Shown here in pieces: positions 17,023 to 30,124 of a DNA stretch of 35,000 nucleotides (position 1 is its first letter; the number at the start of each line of letters is the position of its first letter). Position numbers and translations under genes: made by a program. The DNA comes from Cristatella mucedo (taxonomy: Eukaryota > Bryozoa > Phylactolaemata > Cristatellidae): the NCBI GenBank assembly GCA_009760855.2, contig WPIO01000056.1:555001-590000 (forward strand), written 5' to 3'. The notes beneath the pieces are model-generated. The model worked only from the letters and a program-made list of their open reading frames with translations. It did not search any database and was not told where the DNA came from.

Positions 17023-20000
17023 CATCAGATTCGTCTACTGTCTTCGTCTTCACGTAATGTGGGCACGTTATTGCCAAAGCAGATGCAATCAAACGATCAC
17101 ATTTCCCCCTCCAGCACTGACCTTGTTTTATAATTTACAGCAGAGGAGCTTTGCCAGATCAGGTATTGCTCCCACGAGAGCACGACAGCCAGACTGTTTC
17201 AACCGTTTTCGACATTGTGCCTACATTAAGGCAAATCCTTGTATTCAGTGACCTTTACCATCTGTTAGCAAAGAATAAATATGCAGTTGGTCTGGTCTGT
17301 CGTGAAAGGCCGAGCTATCACATAACGTGTCTAACAAGCACTAGCCCCGGGTTTAACATCCAAGCAAAGGCGAAATCATTTATCGGGTTGAAACGTCGCT
17401 TCCTCGGATTGCAACAGCTCACTTGTGCGACATCCACCATCCTCCAGTGGGCTTTTTTACACCACGTGCTTCTCGATTTCCAATCGTTTCGCTGTCTATT
17501 GCATTAAGTTGTAATATTCTGCTGATCTGACCTCCAGCTCGTAAGCACCGATAGTCTGGGACTGGTTTGCGGCTTCTACCATTGCCTGTATTAATTGCAC
17601 CATCGACGTGTGAGCACCGACCTGGCTCAGCTTGTATTGCACCCGAATGGACTTTGATATTGTCTAATTTTCGTTCGATTCTTTATGACCTTCCTTATCC
17701 GACCAGGAGTAGGACACTCCACAAACGTCTTTGTTGTCTCTCCTGTGTTTTGGGTCAAGCAACATGCAATTCGAAGCTCAAATAGTGTGCTTGGGGCTGT
17801 TATATTTCGCATCAGGACCATGATTCTCAGCACTTTGTTGAGCTAGTAAAATACTTTGGTGACGAATCCAAGTATGATCTGTATGCCGTGATCCGACACT
17901 TGGCTAAGGCAGAGTGTTCGGCCTATATCAGTTGCCGACCACGGCAGTTTAATTTCGACTCTGCGAAATGACCTAAACCAGAGAAGACAAAGCAGTTAGC
18001 CACTATGTCTGCTCGGATGCAAGAAGTCTTAAAGAATCATGGTAGGTCGACATCACATTTAATGCTGCACGCAACACCAGACTTGCTTCTTTTTGGTTTG
18101 TCTCTAGTAGACAATCCTCTTTTTACATAAACCGACCAGCAATCACATCAGATGCGGCCACTCTGTTTATTTTGCGACGGATTTTTTTGAAAGATTCCCT
18201 ATAAGAATCTGCATTTTACTCATTTTCTTTGGCATGCACTACATTCTAGACTATTAAAGAATCTGGAAAAAATGTAATGCTCACATGGCCCTATACAAAC
18301 GACACATTAATATTTACATTACACACTGTAACTTTATAAAGTTATAAATGTGTTCAAAAGCAAAAATTTTGGTAGTTTCTGTTTTTTCCCTCACATCGAG
18401 GTGCACCGCACATTTGTAAACTGTCAACTTTCTGTCCACTATGGTCAAACGACAATTGCACAGTCATGATAAAATAGCACACCACAAAAAAACTCAAGTT
18501 TATGGTCATGCCGTATGCGCACATCCAGGCGCCACATTAACTGAAGAACGCTATTTTAATTATGGCGCGTTGCTGTGCATGTTGCTGTACTATGACTGGA
18601 ATACTTCGGTTGGCTTAAACTGCTTAGCAAAGGAACAAGTGCTTGTTGCCTAAATCGAAGTCGCAGATGAGCTTCATCTGCATTTGATGGTTGAACCATC
18701 AAACCAATGCGGGAAAACAAATGTACACAAAATAAATTTAAACATCTACGGCTACGGCATCTGTTTGACAGTAAATATAACCACGTGCGCACACACGCGT
18801 GAGTGTGAGCGCACCTTTACATGCACGCGTAAATACACATACGCATTACGACAAATAAAAAAGCACTCTACATACGTACAACAAGAACAATAGCACGAAA
18901 AGAAATCCACATAACGTCATGAGCTGGCAGTTACGAGAGAATGTACAACAGCTATCCCCTGTTGATTCTTGAAAAGGTATGCTAACTTTGGCTGAATCCT
19001 GTGGCCTAGGTGTACATTGGTTTCTAACCAAATCGAACCAGACCATTGCACAACGAACCAATACTGGAATGACGACGAACGGGCTGCACATCGAACAGAT
19101 AAGATGACTCAGCATTAACCTTACTGGTAGTATGTGTTGTACATACCAAGCTGAACTAGATGCTAGAAACATTAGCTCGTTTTGCATATGATCATACGGA
19201 GTGTGATATAAACCAACGTCTTAACTCCACAGAAAAAAGTTTCAGGCTTGCTGAATGTTTGCTGGTTGTTGCCTTTAACTGTTAGGCAAAGCATTGAGAT
19301 CACCCAAAACCACTGTCTAAACCGGACAAAAACTTCCAGTACAGCATAAGTAACGCAGGGAATGTGAATATGAAGGCTCGTTGAGCCTAAACTTATGGGG
19401 TGCCCCCCACAGCATGCAGCTCGCGAACTCTTGTGAGTGACCCGGCTAAGACACACATGTCTGAAAAGCCAGATGTGACATTCACGAACACCGACAAGGA
19501 TAATATACTGTGTTGCTCTTGAGGCTAACTTTGGATACACCGCGAGAGCGGCTCGAGTGCATGCACAACTACTCACAAAAGACAGTACTCACACTGGTGA
19601 GTCGGCTCACAATTGCACACAGGCATGATGCATATGACATCAGCAAAAGCACAAACTAATTTAAACTGTCTTATTTGAACGTGCAGCGACGGCTGCTGCT
19701 CACGAGCTGCTCATTTCGATTCACACTGCTGCCCGCTGCCCGTCCGGAAGACGAGGCCCCGAATAATGCCAAGGTCGGACGCAAGGGTTTACTGCAGTTT
19801 CGGCTCACAAAAATTAGAACGCATTAATCTTCGCCCAAATTTGAGTTTCTTATAGCGCGCACAATATTAATACTTATTCGTTTCTGTACGCAAGCCATGT
19901 ATTTCTGCGTAGAAAAACCAGCTCGGCTGCCGGGCATGGCGACCGGCGCACGCCCGCGGCTGCAATCCGCCGCGCTGTGACACGTTTCTGGCTGTTAATT

Positions 20001-20543
20001 TTGCAGCAGGACTCTTCCTATGTATGTTTCTTAATACATTTACACATAATCAAACTTATTATCTCTACCTAATAAAGACGTGCGACGTGGATTTTGAGAT
20101 ATTAGCGTACATTGCCAGGCTAACGGGTGGTCCGCGTGTTTCAGCTCGTACAGCGACAAATATTAACTTAAATGGTCGCCCTTGTAAGAAACTCTTTTTA
20201 AAAAAAGACTCGAGAATAGTTAAACTTCACTGCGAAGACGAAAGCTTGTTAGTGCCGGAGCCTGTGTTCTCACTTCCAGTTTTGAGCTGGGCCTGCTTCC
20301 CTGACTGACAAATGTGGCCGCGAGTGGACAGCGTATCTTAAGAGCTCATACAGTCCCTAGCAGACTGACGAAATGTGGTGAACAGTGTATTCATTTACCG
20401 TTAACAGGCTCAAGGATTGCAATTCATTCGCTTTTGCGACACGTCCATTCAGCAACCTTAAATGGTCATAGCGGCATGAACTTGGTTGACGTGCATGTGC
20501 ACGAGTTGATTCAACGGTCTCATTTTATATAGCGGCAGAAACG
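17023..20543. other. Unassigned region
   Basis: Only short, unrelated frames are seen, on both strands. Weak LINE-like residue patterns near 17150-17990 cannot be tied to a family. An alternating purine/pyrimidine tract rich in CACACG occurs near 18783-18815. No RNA gene or intact protein gene is recognised. Confidence 0.4.
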
Positions 20544-20660
20544 CCTTCACGTAACAACGCCACCACTTGCAGTGGTCTATACAGGATAGACTGCCATGGA
20601 GAACTCGAATCCACGACCCGGATCGGGAAGAGCGAGAACCCTATACTCGGACTAAGACCC
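20544..20660 (-). repeat. Diverged tRNA-derived SINE fragment
   Basis: On the minus strand it shows a TAGTCCGAGTAT A-box-like site, a GGATTCGAGTTC B-box-like site and a CCACTGCAAGTGGTGG 3' segment. The last segment is shared with the SINE copies at 22941 and 33957, where it reads CCACTGCAAGCGGTGG. It looks like an old relative of that family. Confidence 0.5.
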
Positions 20661-22838
20661 AGGGGCGACATTGCATTCACCATCATGTTGCAAAGTAAAT
20701 TTATGGAATTGGGGCAGAAGAAGTCATGTAAACATTATAATGTGTAAATTACGAAGCTCTCTTGTGGCAGAAAAGCCTGATGACAAAAATTCGTCAAAAA
20801 GATAGAAATCATGAGTTATGCAAGCAGACCTTGCCGTCGTTGCAACGCAGGGGCCTGCGACGTGTTGCCGTGACGTCACTGCACTGTCGACATCGTCGCA
20901 GACACAAGGATCCTAATATGTAGGCAACATGACCTAGAGTCGGTAAACAGTCTGACAAATCGTATCGCCGATACCGTCAGCAATAGGATAGCAGAAAATG
21001 AAAGCAGCTTTTCCCGAAGCAAGCGTCCGTGACTTCAATCGCTTGTGCAGTTGCAGTCCCGGTGCAAGTTACGGCATTTACAGGCTACACAGTGACTGCT
21101 ACTGTCTCAGGAAGGACGGCCACTTTCAATCCCAGCTAGTGCGTTATGTCTTCGAAATTGGCTATGCTTTCCAAGTACATACTTGTATAATGCACTTCGG
21201 TTACGATACATTGCTTTGTAACAGTGGATGAAGTGGATGCAAACGGAATATAGACAGGTACATTATATCCAATGTGCAGTATAAATTCAGTTTGCAAAAA
21301 CTGTCGTCTTAGGGAACAGACTGGAAGCTATCCGCCAACCTGCAAAGAATAGCAGCAAGCAATAAGTCAGCTAAGTCGAGCTGGTTCGCAGGTGCTCGAA
21401 TAGTACCGGCCAAAAGAACACGTGCAGACCAGCACCAGCATAACTGGTATCGATTGGTGACCAGCGATTTGTGACCAATTCGCGATAGCTCATGCGAAGA
21501 CCCGTGAAATTAAGGAGTTGAAAGCCTGAATCAAAACGTAATTCGGGAAACGGAACACCGAGTTTTTTTTACAAAGTCTGTCAAGGCTAAGGTATCAGTC
21601 ACCTGCACGTTATCGGAAGCCGTTATCGATGCTCAAACGCGTAAAATCCTATAAATCAGGATTGACAAGCCTTACGTCGGGCTTATCAGTTTTACCACAC
21701 GGAATTTCAAATACAGCCCTCATATTTGCTAAATTATTCGTTTTATCGCTCGTGACATTCTCTAGATTGATATCAGTACGTTCAAGCCTTTTACCATCAT
21801 TTTGCGAACTCGAGCTGTGACTCCATGTCGCAGTCTTGGCGTATATTGGCAGCGGACGACCGCTTATTAGCCACGGTATTTCCGGTAGACATGTCTAACT
21901 TTTGTTTCTGACGTAGACGCCTCATCCTCCAGCAGAATATCCATACTCTCAAGACTAGTACGTCCAAATGCTGCTGCCTAATGCTGTACGGACACCAGTA
22001 CTGCAGCCTCGAAAACTCCGCGGCATGAGCTTTCATTAATAATTCGCTTTAGTTCAAAGCAATTGTCTCCATCAACCGGTTAGTTTCGTTTCAAGCAAAA
22101 GTTCAAATTTCGCACACAGGTTCAGCGGGGGATTTTTCCTGATTCCCAAAGCTGGGCAGAACTTGCAGCCACTTCAGCGTTCAGACACTCTTGCGAGTAT
22201 GAAACTAAATCAAGCAACAACAAAAAATAAGTGCTTCTTTTCAGATTCAATGTTCACCAATACTTAAAATAAATAATAAAATAATACGATTTCATAAATA
22301 GTAGACAATAATGAGAACCGCAAATGATAGTCGGTTGCAATACGCCTCGTCTGGCACTGGCGCGTCTGAAAGCCGGCGTCGTAGTCAAGTAGACATCTCT
22401 TCACGCTATTGATATGAACTTTGTATCAAAGTCACGAGCGCCTCTCGCGGCCCCCGGACTGGCGCCGTTACGAGAGCTACGTTTGCGGCCTTCGGCCCAG
22501 TACGGAAGTAACGCCGCGCGTTGTAGCATTCCTTTTCTCCTACTCTGATATAGCTAAAAACTGGTGGCGGAGTTGCCGTTCGTGGCATCGTAGGCGGCAT
22601 CGGTGCCAAGGGCTCGCTGCGGCGAGGCCGATGCAGACGAGTCAGTCTGTAACGCGAGCAGGTTCGTACCTTGACCTTTCTATGCGATCGTTAGTCGCGG
22701 CAGCAGCCACGAATTATGCCCGAAAAGAATCCGCGGTAGCTGGATTCGCGTCAGAAGCAGCTTGGCTAGTTTTGCTGCAAGTAAATCGTTCAGAGCTCTG
22801 TAGGTAATATTGGCCGCTTGCCCACATCTTCGTTAAAA
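20661..22838. other. Unassigned region
   Basis: No frame here has recognisable motifs, and no RNA gene is seen. An AT-rich patch lies near 22262-22300. Confidence 0.4.
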
Positions 22839-22910
22839 AATAATAATAATAACACATTTGCATAGCACCATTTGAGAACTTTATCTCTTCTAGGCACTTT
22901 GCATAAGCGC
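22839..22910 (+). repeat. (AAT)n / AAAGCGC-type dispersed repeat, copy 1
   Basis: (AAT)n is followed by TTTGAGAACTTTATCTCTTCTAGGCACTTTGC and an AAGCGC end in separate short blocks. The same order occurs at 29059-29130 (TCAGAGAACTTAATCTCTTT then GGCGCTTTACA) and in short form at 27984. It is a small non-coding dispersed repeat. Confidence 0.6.
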
Positions 22911-22940
22911 TAAAGTAAGCATAATCGAATGACTATTTGA

Positions 22941-23104
22941 TGAGCCACGATGGCTCACTAGGAGAGGCGGTTGCTTTTCACGACGTCGGTCCCGAGGTCG
23001 TGGGTTCGAATCCTGCGGTGGGCGATCCTTTATCGCCACTGCAAGCGGTGGTGATAGTCGTAAAGACTCTTCTGTCGCTATACAAAAAGAGGCTGTTAAA
23101 TCAG
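22941..23104 (+). mobile_element. tRNA-derived SINE, plus strand
   Basis: A RNA polymerase III promoter is clear: A box TGGCTCACTAGG (22951-22962) and B box GGTTCGAATCC (23003-23013). These are followed by a non-tRNA body (CCACTGCAAGCGGTGGTG, then TTCTGTCGCTATACAAAA). A second copy of the whole unit lies inverted at 33955-34126. The first 15 bases form the palindrome GAGCCACGATGGCTC. Confidence 0.8.
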
Positions 23105-23150
23105 CTAGCATTTTTTTAAATGTCGTTAGGTCAGGGGATGTCGTGACGCA
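23105..23150 (-). mobile_element. LINE reverse transcriptase C-terminal scrap next to SINE
   Basis: On the minus strand it codes TSPDLTTFKKML, which matches TSSDLTTFKLRL near the end of the LINE at 34570-34845. The nucleotides correspond too (ACATCCCCTGACCTAACGACATTTAAA). It abuts the SINE body in the opposite direction. Confidence 0.5.
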
Positions 23151-23765
23151 AGTCAAGCTCGTATTTAAATTAAATTTTAATTTAAAGCTCGTACGAGGAG
23201 TACCTAAACAATCAGAGAAGCCACACTTCGCTTCGCGATGCCCGGAAGTGGTGTGGCATGGCAACTGCGATGCTCACGACGCACAAGCGAAGCCGAAGAG
23301 GTTTGCACCGTCTATAAGCGCCCGGTTGCACAGGCCGGTCGACCAGCGAGCTACAAAAGTCAGACAGGACTGTCACAAATGCACTGATCGATTTAGATGC
23401 AGCATCCCTGTCGTGTGACATCGCTATTGTGGTATATATTACTATCTGCATTTATTGCTAGTATTATACCGTTATCCGCTACTGATCTTACGTCACTATA
23501 CAAATGGGGCTGTTTAGTCAGTCAACTTTTTAATCGTGTTTTTTCTATCAGCCTTGACCTTTTTTCTTGGCCGTGCGTGGCCAGTTCACTTGGCTGTCAG
23601 GGCATCGCTTGCTGCATTGGGATGGGCGGGGGAGTGCATGGTGTTATGATGTTGCGAAACCTCACGGGCTAGTTGATCAGCGGCAACGATGGCATAATAC
23701 GAGAGGCATTTGTCGCCTCGGTCCTCGGCTGCCTCCGTCGAGTAGGACAGCAGTATACGCGGCGG
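23151..23765. other. Unassigned region
   Basis: No motif-bearing frame or RNA gene is recognised between the SINE and the AT palindrome. Confidence 0.35.
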
Positions 23766-23812
23766 TGTAAGTATATATACATATATATTACATGTATATA
23801 TGTATAATACCG
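23766..23812. repeat. TA-rich palindrome
   Basis: TATATATACATATATATTAC is followed by its near mirror complement (ATGTATATATGTATA). It could form a cruciform. An AT-rich stretch follows to about 23905. Confidence 0.6.
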
Positions 23813-24689
23813 GAAGACAATTAGTACATTAAATTATAATTATAACTTTGTTTATTAGTTATTACAATTTTTTTTATTATACTCGTTAATTGAAATTAAA
23901 CAATGCAAAATCAGATGTTCTCACAAGTAATTAGCGGTGTGACTTATGTGCGCTTCTTCCCTTCTTTGAAATGTCATCCACTGTCGAGATGCCTTCGCCT
24001 TGGACCCGACCGAAAGAGTCGGTCTCAAATATATGAACGGCCTCTGTGCCAGCAAAATGTACCTAGACGCCATTTTTACCATTGCCCCGTGTCGTGTTGA
24101 CTCATCTACGCTTTTCTCTTGAAAAACTCCACAAAACTGAGTTTCGGGGAACAAGGGATTTCGCCCCGCTAGTGAATAAGGCTTTCTTATTCTGCAGGCC
24201 TTCTCGTGTTTATACATTGTTACAACGGGGTATAGCGGCTACCCTATAGGGACTACGGTAGGTCACGCGATTACTTCCCTGTAAGCATAGTCTCCTTGTT
24301 AGCATAGAAAATCGCCCAACGAAGGGTCAGCCCGCTCGGACAGAGGTTCGACTGCATATACAGTACGCTCACAGATGCATTCCAATTTACTATCGCCGCA
24401 ATCGATGGGCGCCGCGTAGGATCACTCCCTCTCTGACTCCGACAGGCGCAGAGGCGGCCCCCGAAAGCGGCGGTTCGCGCGGACTTCGGCCCGGCGCTGG
24501 AGACGCCGCGCTGCCGTATGACCGCTACGCGGAGGAGGCCTTCTCGTTTGGATAACGATGGTTCCAAATATGCACATACCCGTGTATGAATGTGTATAAA
24601 TGCGTACATGCGTAAACCGGCCTGAGTCCAAGCCATGTCGGAGCCGGACCAGCGTGCAGCAGCGAAGCGCCGGCATATCATAAGACTAC

Positions 24690-24860
24690 GCTATATAATA
24701 ACATGTGCACGTATATTTACATGAATATGCAGGGTACGTATGTGCACATATTACATCCACGCATGCGTCTATATTTACTTGCGTACATACAGCGTATGCG
24801 TGTACTTTATACATTTGCCGGTTTATAGGCGCATACACGTACAGGTATAAGTGTAGCGAG
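24690..24860. repeat. Alternating purine/pyrimidine (Z-DNA-prone) tract
   Basis: Long runs of GTGCACGTATA, TACGTATGTGCACATA and GCGTATGCGTGTAC type alternate R and Y over much of this stretch. Similar but shorter runs occur near 24580-24615. No coding content is evident. Confidence 0.5.
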
Positions 24861-26965
24861 ATTCTAAGTGAAATTTTGTTCTCAAAGATCGATCTTGCTT
24901 TATTGTCGTTGGATAGGAAATGTAGTGAGCACATGCAGCACACTGAGTGGATAGCGCAGTTAAGCGGGCTTTGAAGTGTCGACGCGGGACGTGTCGGTCC
25001 GATCCGCGCGGCTACAGCCTCGGCTCACAGCGACAAGAGACGCCGCGGCGCGGTCCTTCCGCTCGCCGCCGCCGCGGCTGCCGCCGACTCACTCCCAGCC
25101 AGCCCAGCCGTCGGCGACTCGCTACGGTCAAGGCGGCGGCAGCTCTTGAAATGAACTTTTGACACCGGGAAACCGGGAAACCGGCGAGGGTTAAGCAATT
25201 ATTTATCGGGTTCGCACCGAGCGACAGCCCGACCGACCGCGGACGCAGGTGGCGGCCGCCGTGCCCAGGTGCGCCGTGCTTACGAACTCGGACGCCCGCC
25301 GATTAGCGGTGCGCCTGCATCTGTCAGTGCACAGCGCCGTTAGACCGTCATTAAGCGCCGAGCGCAGCGGCCTGTGGGAGTGGTCTCCCTCTGAGACTGC
25401 CGATGGACTGTGCGAAACGACTTAGCGCGCGCGCACGCGCGCCGAGTTGGCTCGGGCTGGCGTCGACGGACGCGCATACGCAGCCCGCGCGGACGGTCGC
25501 TCGCTCGCGCGCGCGTCGCGACTCGTCGGGCTCACAGAGTTGGGCGCCTCGCGACCGCCGCGGCAGAGCCTCTGCGAAGCAAAAGCCTGCGAGCAGAGTA
25601 CGAGCGTCGCGGCGAAGGCGACTCGGCTTCGGCGTGCGGGTCTCGCTTCTTACGTCACCCGGGGCGCGCGATGGACCGCCCTAAAGCCGACGAGTGTCGC
25701 GCTGCGAAAGCGCTCGCGACACTCCCTGAATCGCGACAGGTCTCTTAAGTTCGGGTGGCGGCTGGAGGGCACTCAGACGGCTAGCCGTTATCTCCCCCTG
25801 TCTTTCTCGCCCATCTCTCGCTCGCTCGCTCCAGCTACCTGCGAAGACACTTCTATCGACTCATCAGCTGAGCTTTTTAAATAAAAACGAGGAACGGCCG
25901 TTCGCGCGCGCACGAGAGAGAAAGAGGAGGGGGAACTTCCGATTTCGCGCCCACGTCGAGGCGGCGACTGCCGCCGCCGCGACGATTCACTCTCTGCGAG
26001 CGGCGCCCGGAGCTCGCTCGGGGCGCCTCGTCTCCAGCAGCGGGGTCGCTCTCGGCGGCTCCCGGACTAATATCGTACTCATTTCCTGTCGCCCGCGACC
26101 TGCGGGCAGCCGGGCCAGCCGCAGTCGCCTTCGTTTTGATGGCCCTCTAACGGGCGGTGGGGGGGGGCTCAATAAAAAGGCGGATGTGCGGATTAGGCGA
26201 CGAGCGGAAGCGCACCGAGGTCGACTGGGGCGACTTGCCTCCCGCTCGCTCCTCCGCTCCTCTTCCGCCAGTCGCGCCGACTCGAGCGGGGACGGCATCC
26301 GGACGGCGGCGCGAGCCGGCTCCAGCGTCCCGGGTTTGAATCACGACGCCCGCCGTCGTTTCTTGCCTCGCGCTACGAGTTGTCGATGACCCCGACAGAG
26401 CTACGTGTACGCAGGACGTACGCTTTGAAAGAAATCTAGTTGCGTCTCGGGGCTCAATCCAAACATAATCCTAATATTTTTATTATTATTAATACGGCTG
26501 GGCCAAATCATTGCCTTACACTCTCGGACAGTACGACGCACTGGCGGGCGCACGGTTCTCCGGTGGCAAACTGGCTTGCGACGCTCGCTCACGACAGCTG
26601 GGAGCCGCTGTTACCGCCGACCGGCACGTTCGTAGTACGTGCGAACGCGTCGGCACTCGCGGCGGCCTCGCGCCGCTCGCGAGCCCGTCGACCGGGGCCG
26701 GCCCGCGCGCACTGCGTCGGGCATGCGCCGCGCGCGCAGCGCACGCTCGTATCGGTCACGCGATTCGTGTCTATCGGTCGCCCGGCGACTGCACAGAACT
26801 GCCAGTGCGCTAACTCGACGCATTCTCAGGCGTCCCGAATTACGAAGGCGAGCCTAAAATCGCCCTCTTCCCAGGGTAAAATGTCGCCCAGCGGCCGCAG
26901 CGCGTCGCGTGCGACCTCGGTCCGTGCTCGCCGGGTCGCTCGACTCCACTCGATCGACTCGCCAT

Positions 26966-27046
26966 CTCAGTCTCTCTCGATTCGTCTCAGACTCTCTCGA
27001 TTCGTCTCAGTCTCTCTCGATTCGTCTCAGACTCTCTCGCGATTCT
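26966..27046 (+). repeat. Tandem repeat, ~20-bp unit, four copies
   Basis: The unit CTCTCTCGATTCGTCTCAGA or -T is repeated four times. The last base alternates T, A, T, A, so the true unit may be a 40-bp dimer. Confidence 0.75.
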
Positions 27047-27573
27047 TAGGCGCCCGAAGCTCGCGGAGCGTCAGAGAGCGCCCGCGCCGCGTGTCGCCGC
27101 AGGTGGCGCGCGAGCTCGCGTCGGTGCGGCGACGGCTCGATGCCGTCGCCCGATTTACACCCGGCCGCCGCCGCCCCCTGGCGAGTGGCTGACTAAACGT
27201 TGCTACTTTGAGCGACTGCTGGGCGGCGGCGGCGACGACGGCTGCTGATGCTGCTGGGCGGAGGGAGATTAGCTGGCTGAGACCGATACACTCCGCCTGA
27301 CGCCATCTGATAAAGGGCGGCTCAAAAAGACGAAATACGCGACCGCGATAGCCACCGCCGTCGGCCTCCGCGTCGCGCCGACGCAGAGCCGATTCAGAGC
27401 GAGCGACGGGCCACGCCCGCGCTGGTGCCCTCCCTCATCCAGCCAGTCCCCCCCCCCGGCGGCCGCGCGCTCCAGCGGCCGGCTTTTTATCGGCAAACGT
27501 CGCAGCGCGAGCGAGCGCTGGGCCGCCGCGACGCGAGTTCAAAACGTCCCCGACGGGCCTTAGCGGCACTCGT

Positions 27574-27597
27574 CAGCAGCAGCAGCAGCAGCAGCAG
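27574..27597 (+). repeat. (CAG)8 microsatellite
   Basis: Eight CAG units in a row. A (CTG) run lies at 30029-30045. Confidence 0.9.
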
Positions 27598-27983
27598 GAA
27601 CGGCGCTGAACGTCCGCTAAGATAGTCATTAAGCAACCGCCAACCCCAACCCCCCCCCCCCGCCCCAGCGCCGCAGCCGGCACTGGCCCGCGGGCTCATC
27701 GGATAGAGAGCTAGCCGGCCTTACACAACGCGTCCATTGTGAAGCCGCCGGTGGCGGTGGCGGCCAAAGTGGGCTCGCAGGGCAGGCCGTATCATATAAC
27801 GACTTTGCAGCCTGTCGGCGTCCTGCAGTTACCATCAAAGCGGCCCGCGGTTCGCGAGCGGCCGACGATCTGGCGGCGGCGGCAGTGGAGGCACCGCCGG
27901 CCCGAACTGCTCGGCGAAGGGTCGGCTCGCACTTAGGGCGCGGTGCCCCGCCGCCGGGGAGGCGGGCGACACTAAACGACCCG

Positions 27984-28020
27984 AATAATAATAATGATGC
28001 ATTGCAAAGCGCCCTGATAG
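27984..28020 (+). repeat. (AAT)n / AAAGCGC-type dispersed repeat, truncated copy
   Basis: (AAT)4 followed by GATGCATTGCAAAGCGCCCT, the same order as the first half of the copy at 29059. Confidence 0.5.
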
Positions 28021-28502
28021 CACGCGATGTCCTTCGTGACGCCGAGAGATCTTCCAGCTTCGCGCAAGCGAAACGCACGTGCGCCAAGCTGCAAGTTCCC
28101 GCGCGCATCCGCCCGAGTCCGGAAAGGCACGATCCGGCAGCAGTGCACGTACGCGTGCGCGCACGGCCTGCTCGCGCGGGCACGCAAACTCTTGAGCGCG
28201 AGCAGGCCCGGCCCTGAAAAGAGCGTTCTCGAGTGGGTGGAATCAAATTCAAATTCTGAAGAGCACGGCCAGCTCGGCTTCGACGGCAGGCTTAATGGAT
28301 CGGAGCCATTAAGTCCCGGGCGCCGCGGCTTTGTGTCGCATTGTTTCGCTCGCAAAAGGTCGGCGACTCGCTCGGCGGCAGATTGTCCTCCGTCGCCGGC
28401 GTCGCGAGCCCAGCTTGAAAATAGCGTGAGAATTAGCGGGTCGGGCTCCCCGACCGTCATCCCGTAGACAGGATGGCGCGAAGGCCACTTGCGTCCGCCG
28501 GA

Positions 28503-28508
<6 letters not shown>

Positions 28509-28548
<40 letters not shown>
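28509..28548 (+). repeat. (CT)20 microsatellite / GAGA tract
   Basis: A pure CT run, followed by CT-rich imperfect sequence to about 28580. Confidence 0.9.
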
Positions 28549-28554
<6 letters not shown>

Positions 28555-29058
28555 TTCTCTGTCTTTCTTGTTTCTCTCTAGCCCGCCCGCCGCTCCCGCC
28601 GCAACGATCGTATTTCTGAAGGAGACAGGCCGAGTCGAGCGTCTTTTTCAGATATACGCTGACGGTACGCGATCGCTGCCGCCGATCGCTGCAAGCCGCA
28701 GCTCGCTCGCACGTACGTCGACTCGCTGCGTACTAGGGAAGTGCTAGTTCGCTCGCACGTACATCTGCATAAAAGCGGCGCGCCCAGCCGACAGCAACGT
28801 CGCCCGATCGTTTCGCGGCCTTCGTTTGCAGATCGCAGCGCGCAGCCACTAACGACTGCGGTCGCGCGTAATCGAACGGGCACGCGGTCGCACTCGGGTG
28901 GCTAGGCGAGGCCAAAAGCAAGCAAGTCGCTCCACTAACCGACGTGCGTGGTCGGAGCGTGCAAGCGCAGTCCGCTGGTCCTCGCACCTGTCGCTCTGGC
29001 GAAACGCTGTGGATGCGACGCGATACGTTTGCGAGGCCGCGAAGGCCGCTCGGTGCGT

Positions 29059-29130
29059 ATAATAATAATAATAATATTGCACTTGATAAAGCGCCCTCAG
29101 AGAACTTAATCTCTTTCTAGGCGCTTTACA
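29059..29130 (+). repeat. (AAT)n / AAAGCGC-type dispersed repeat, copy 2
   Basis: (AAT)n, then AAAGCGCCCTCAGAGAACTT, then a GGCGCTTTACA end that mirrors the AAAGCGCC start, giving short inverted ends. Confidence 0.65.
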
Positions 29131-29158
29131 TTTGCGTATCCGATCGCTGGCTTTTCGC

Positions 29159-29187
29159 TTTCCGAGGCCGCTGAGCGGCCTCGGAAA
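29159..29187. repeat. Perfect hairpin, 13-bp stem, 3-base loop
   Basis: TTTCCGAGGCCGC, loop TGA, then the exact reverse complement. It lies 28 bases after the dispersed repeat. No promoter or T run follows. Confidence 0.8.
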
Positions 29188-29506
29188 ATGAACGAAGGAG
29201 ATTCGCGCTCGGTAGTTATCTCACCTTCTTTCCAGCGCATCCGAAATGATCGGAAATAAAATCTTTTTTTTTCTAGATTTAATCGGACTCGATAGCAAAT
29301 ATCATACAATTGTCAGTCACTGCTATTTCGTCGGGTGCTCGGCGTTCTCTCCCACGCTGCGTAGGGAACGCGCGGCCGCTCCCCTCATTTGTGCGAGGCT
29401 TTGTGCGCGGCGGCTTTTTCTCGCGGCAGCGCGCGCAAGGAGCGACAGCGGCGCGCGCTGGCGGTGCGCGCATTCGCGCACGTGCGGTTTCCACACCATG
29501 CCCGCG

Positions 29507-29526
29507 CGTAGCGCGCGCGCGCTACG
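29507..29526. repeat. Perfect 20-bp CG palindrome
   Basis: CGTAGCGCGCGCGCGCTACG is its own reverse complement and has a Z-DNA-prone core. Confidence 0.85.
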
Positions 29527-30103
29527 CTGAGAGCGGGCAGTCAGGGCAGCGCGGGCGCGGCGCCGGGCCAGCCGGGATTAAGCCGCCGGTCGACGTTCAT
29601 CATCCTTAGGGGCGCCGCTCGCCGGCCGACCCGAACGATCCCGCAAAGCCGCCGCCGGCCGGCGAGCGGCTCCAGTTTCACGCCTGAGTCATCCCGTCGG
29701 AGCTTCGGAGCGCCGGGCGCCGCTTCGGCGGCCGACGCGGGAGCGGCGGCCGGCATCTGCTGCGGCGGCGAAGGAGCAGGGCGGTCGTTGGGCCGCCGCT
29801 CGCCTGCTCCCTCCCTCCCTCCCTCTCTCTCTCTTCTCGCTCCGTCTCTCCGGCGCAGATTTCGCGAGCGCGCGGCACTGGCAATGAACAGGCGACCGCC
29901 GTCGCTCGCGCAGAGCGAGCCGACGGAGCGCGGCAGACAAAGGCTCGCGCGCGGCGGCGGCGGCTGCGCGCGAAGGCCGCCGTCGCTCGTTCCGCGGCGG
30001 CGGCCAAGGCCATCGGCCAAGGCTTCGCTCCTGCTGCTGCTGCTGCACAAAGCTCATCGCACTCATCCATTGAGGCCGGGCCAATCTGTCAGACGGCGCC
30101 CCG

Positions 30104-30124
30104 CCCCCCCCCCCCCCCCCCCCC
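30104..30124 (+). repeat. Poly-C run (21 bases)
   Basis: Uninterrupted C run. Length is likely to vary or be misassembled. Confidence 0.9.

Noticed and set aside
22951-23030. Functional tRNA gene
   Set aside because: A and B boxes are present, but the acceptor stem and cloverleaf do not close, and a second dispersed copy shows it is a SINE.
26440-27192. 250-codon ORF as a gene
   Set aside because: The translation is low-complexity and Arg/Ser/Ala-rich, crosses a 20-bp tandem repeat, and similar open frames exist on other frames because the DNA is GC-rich.
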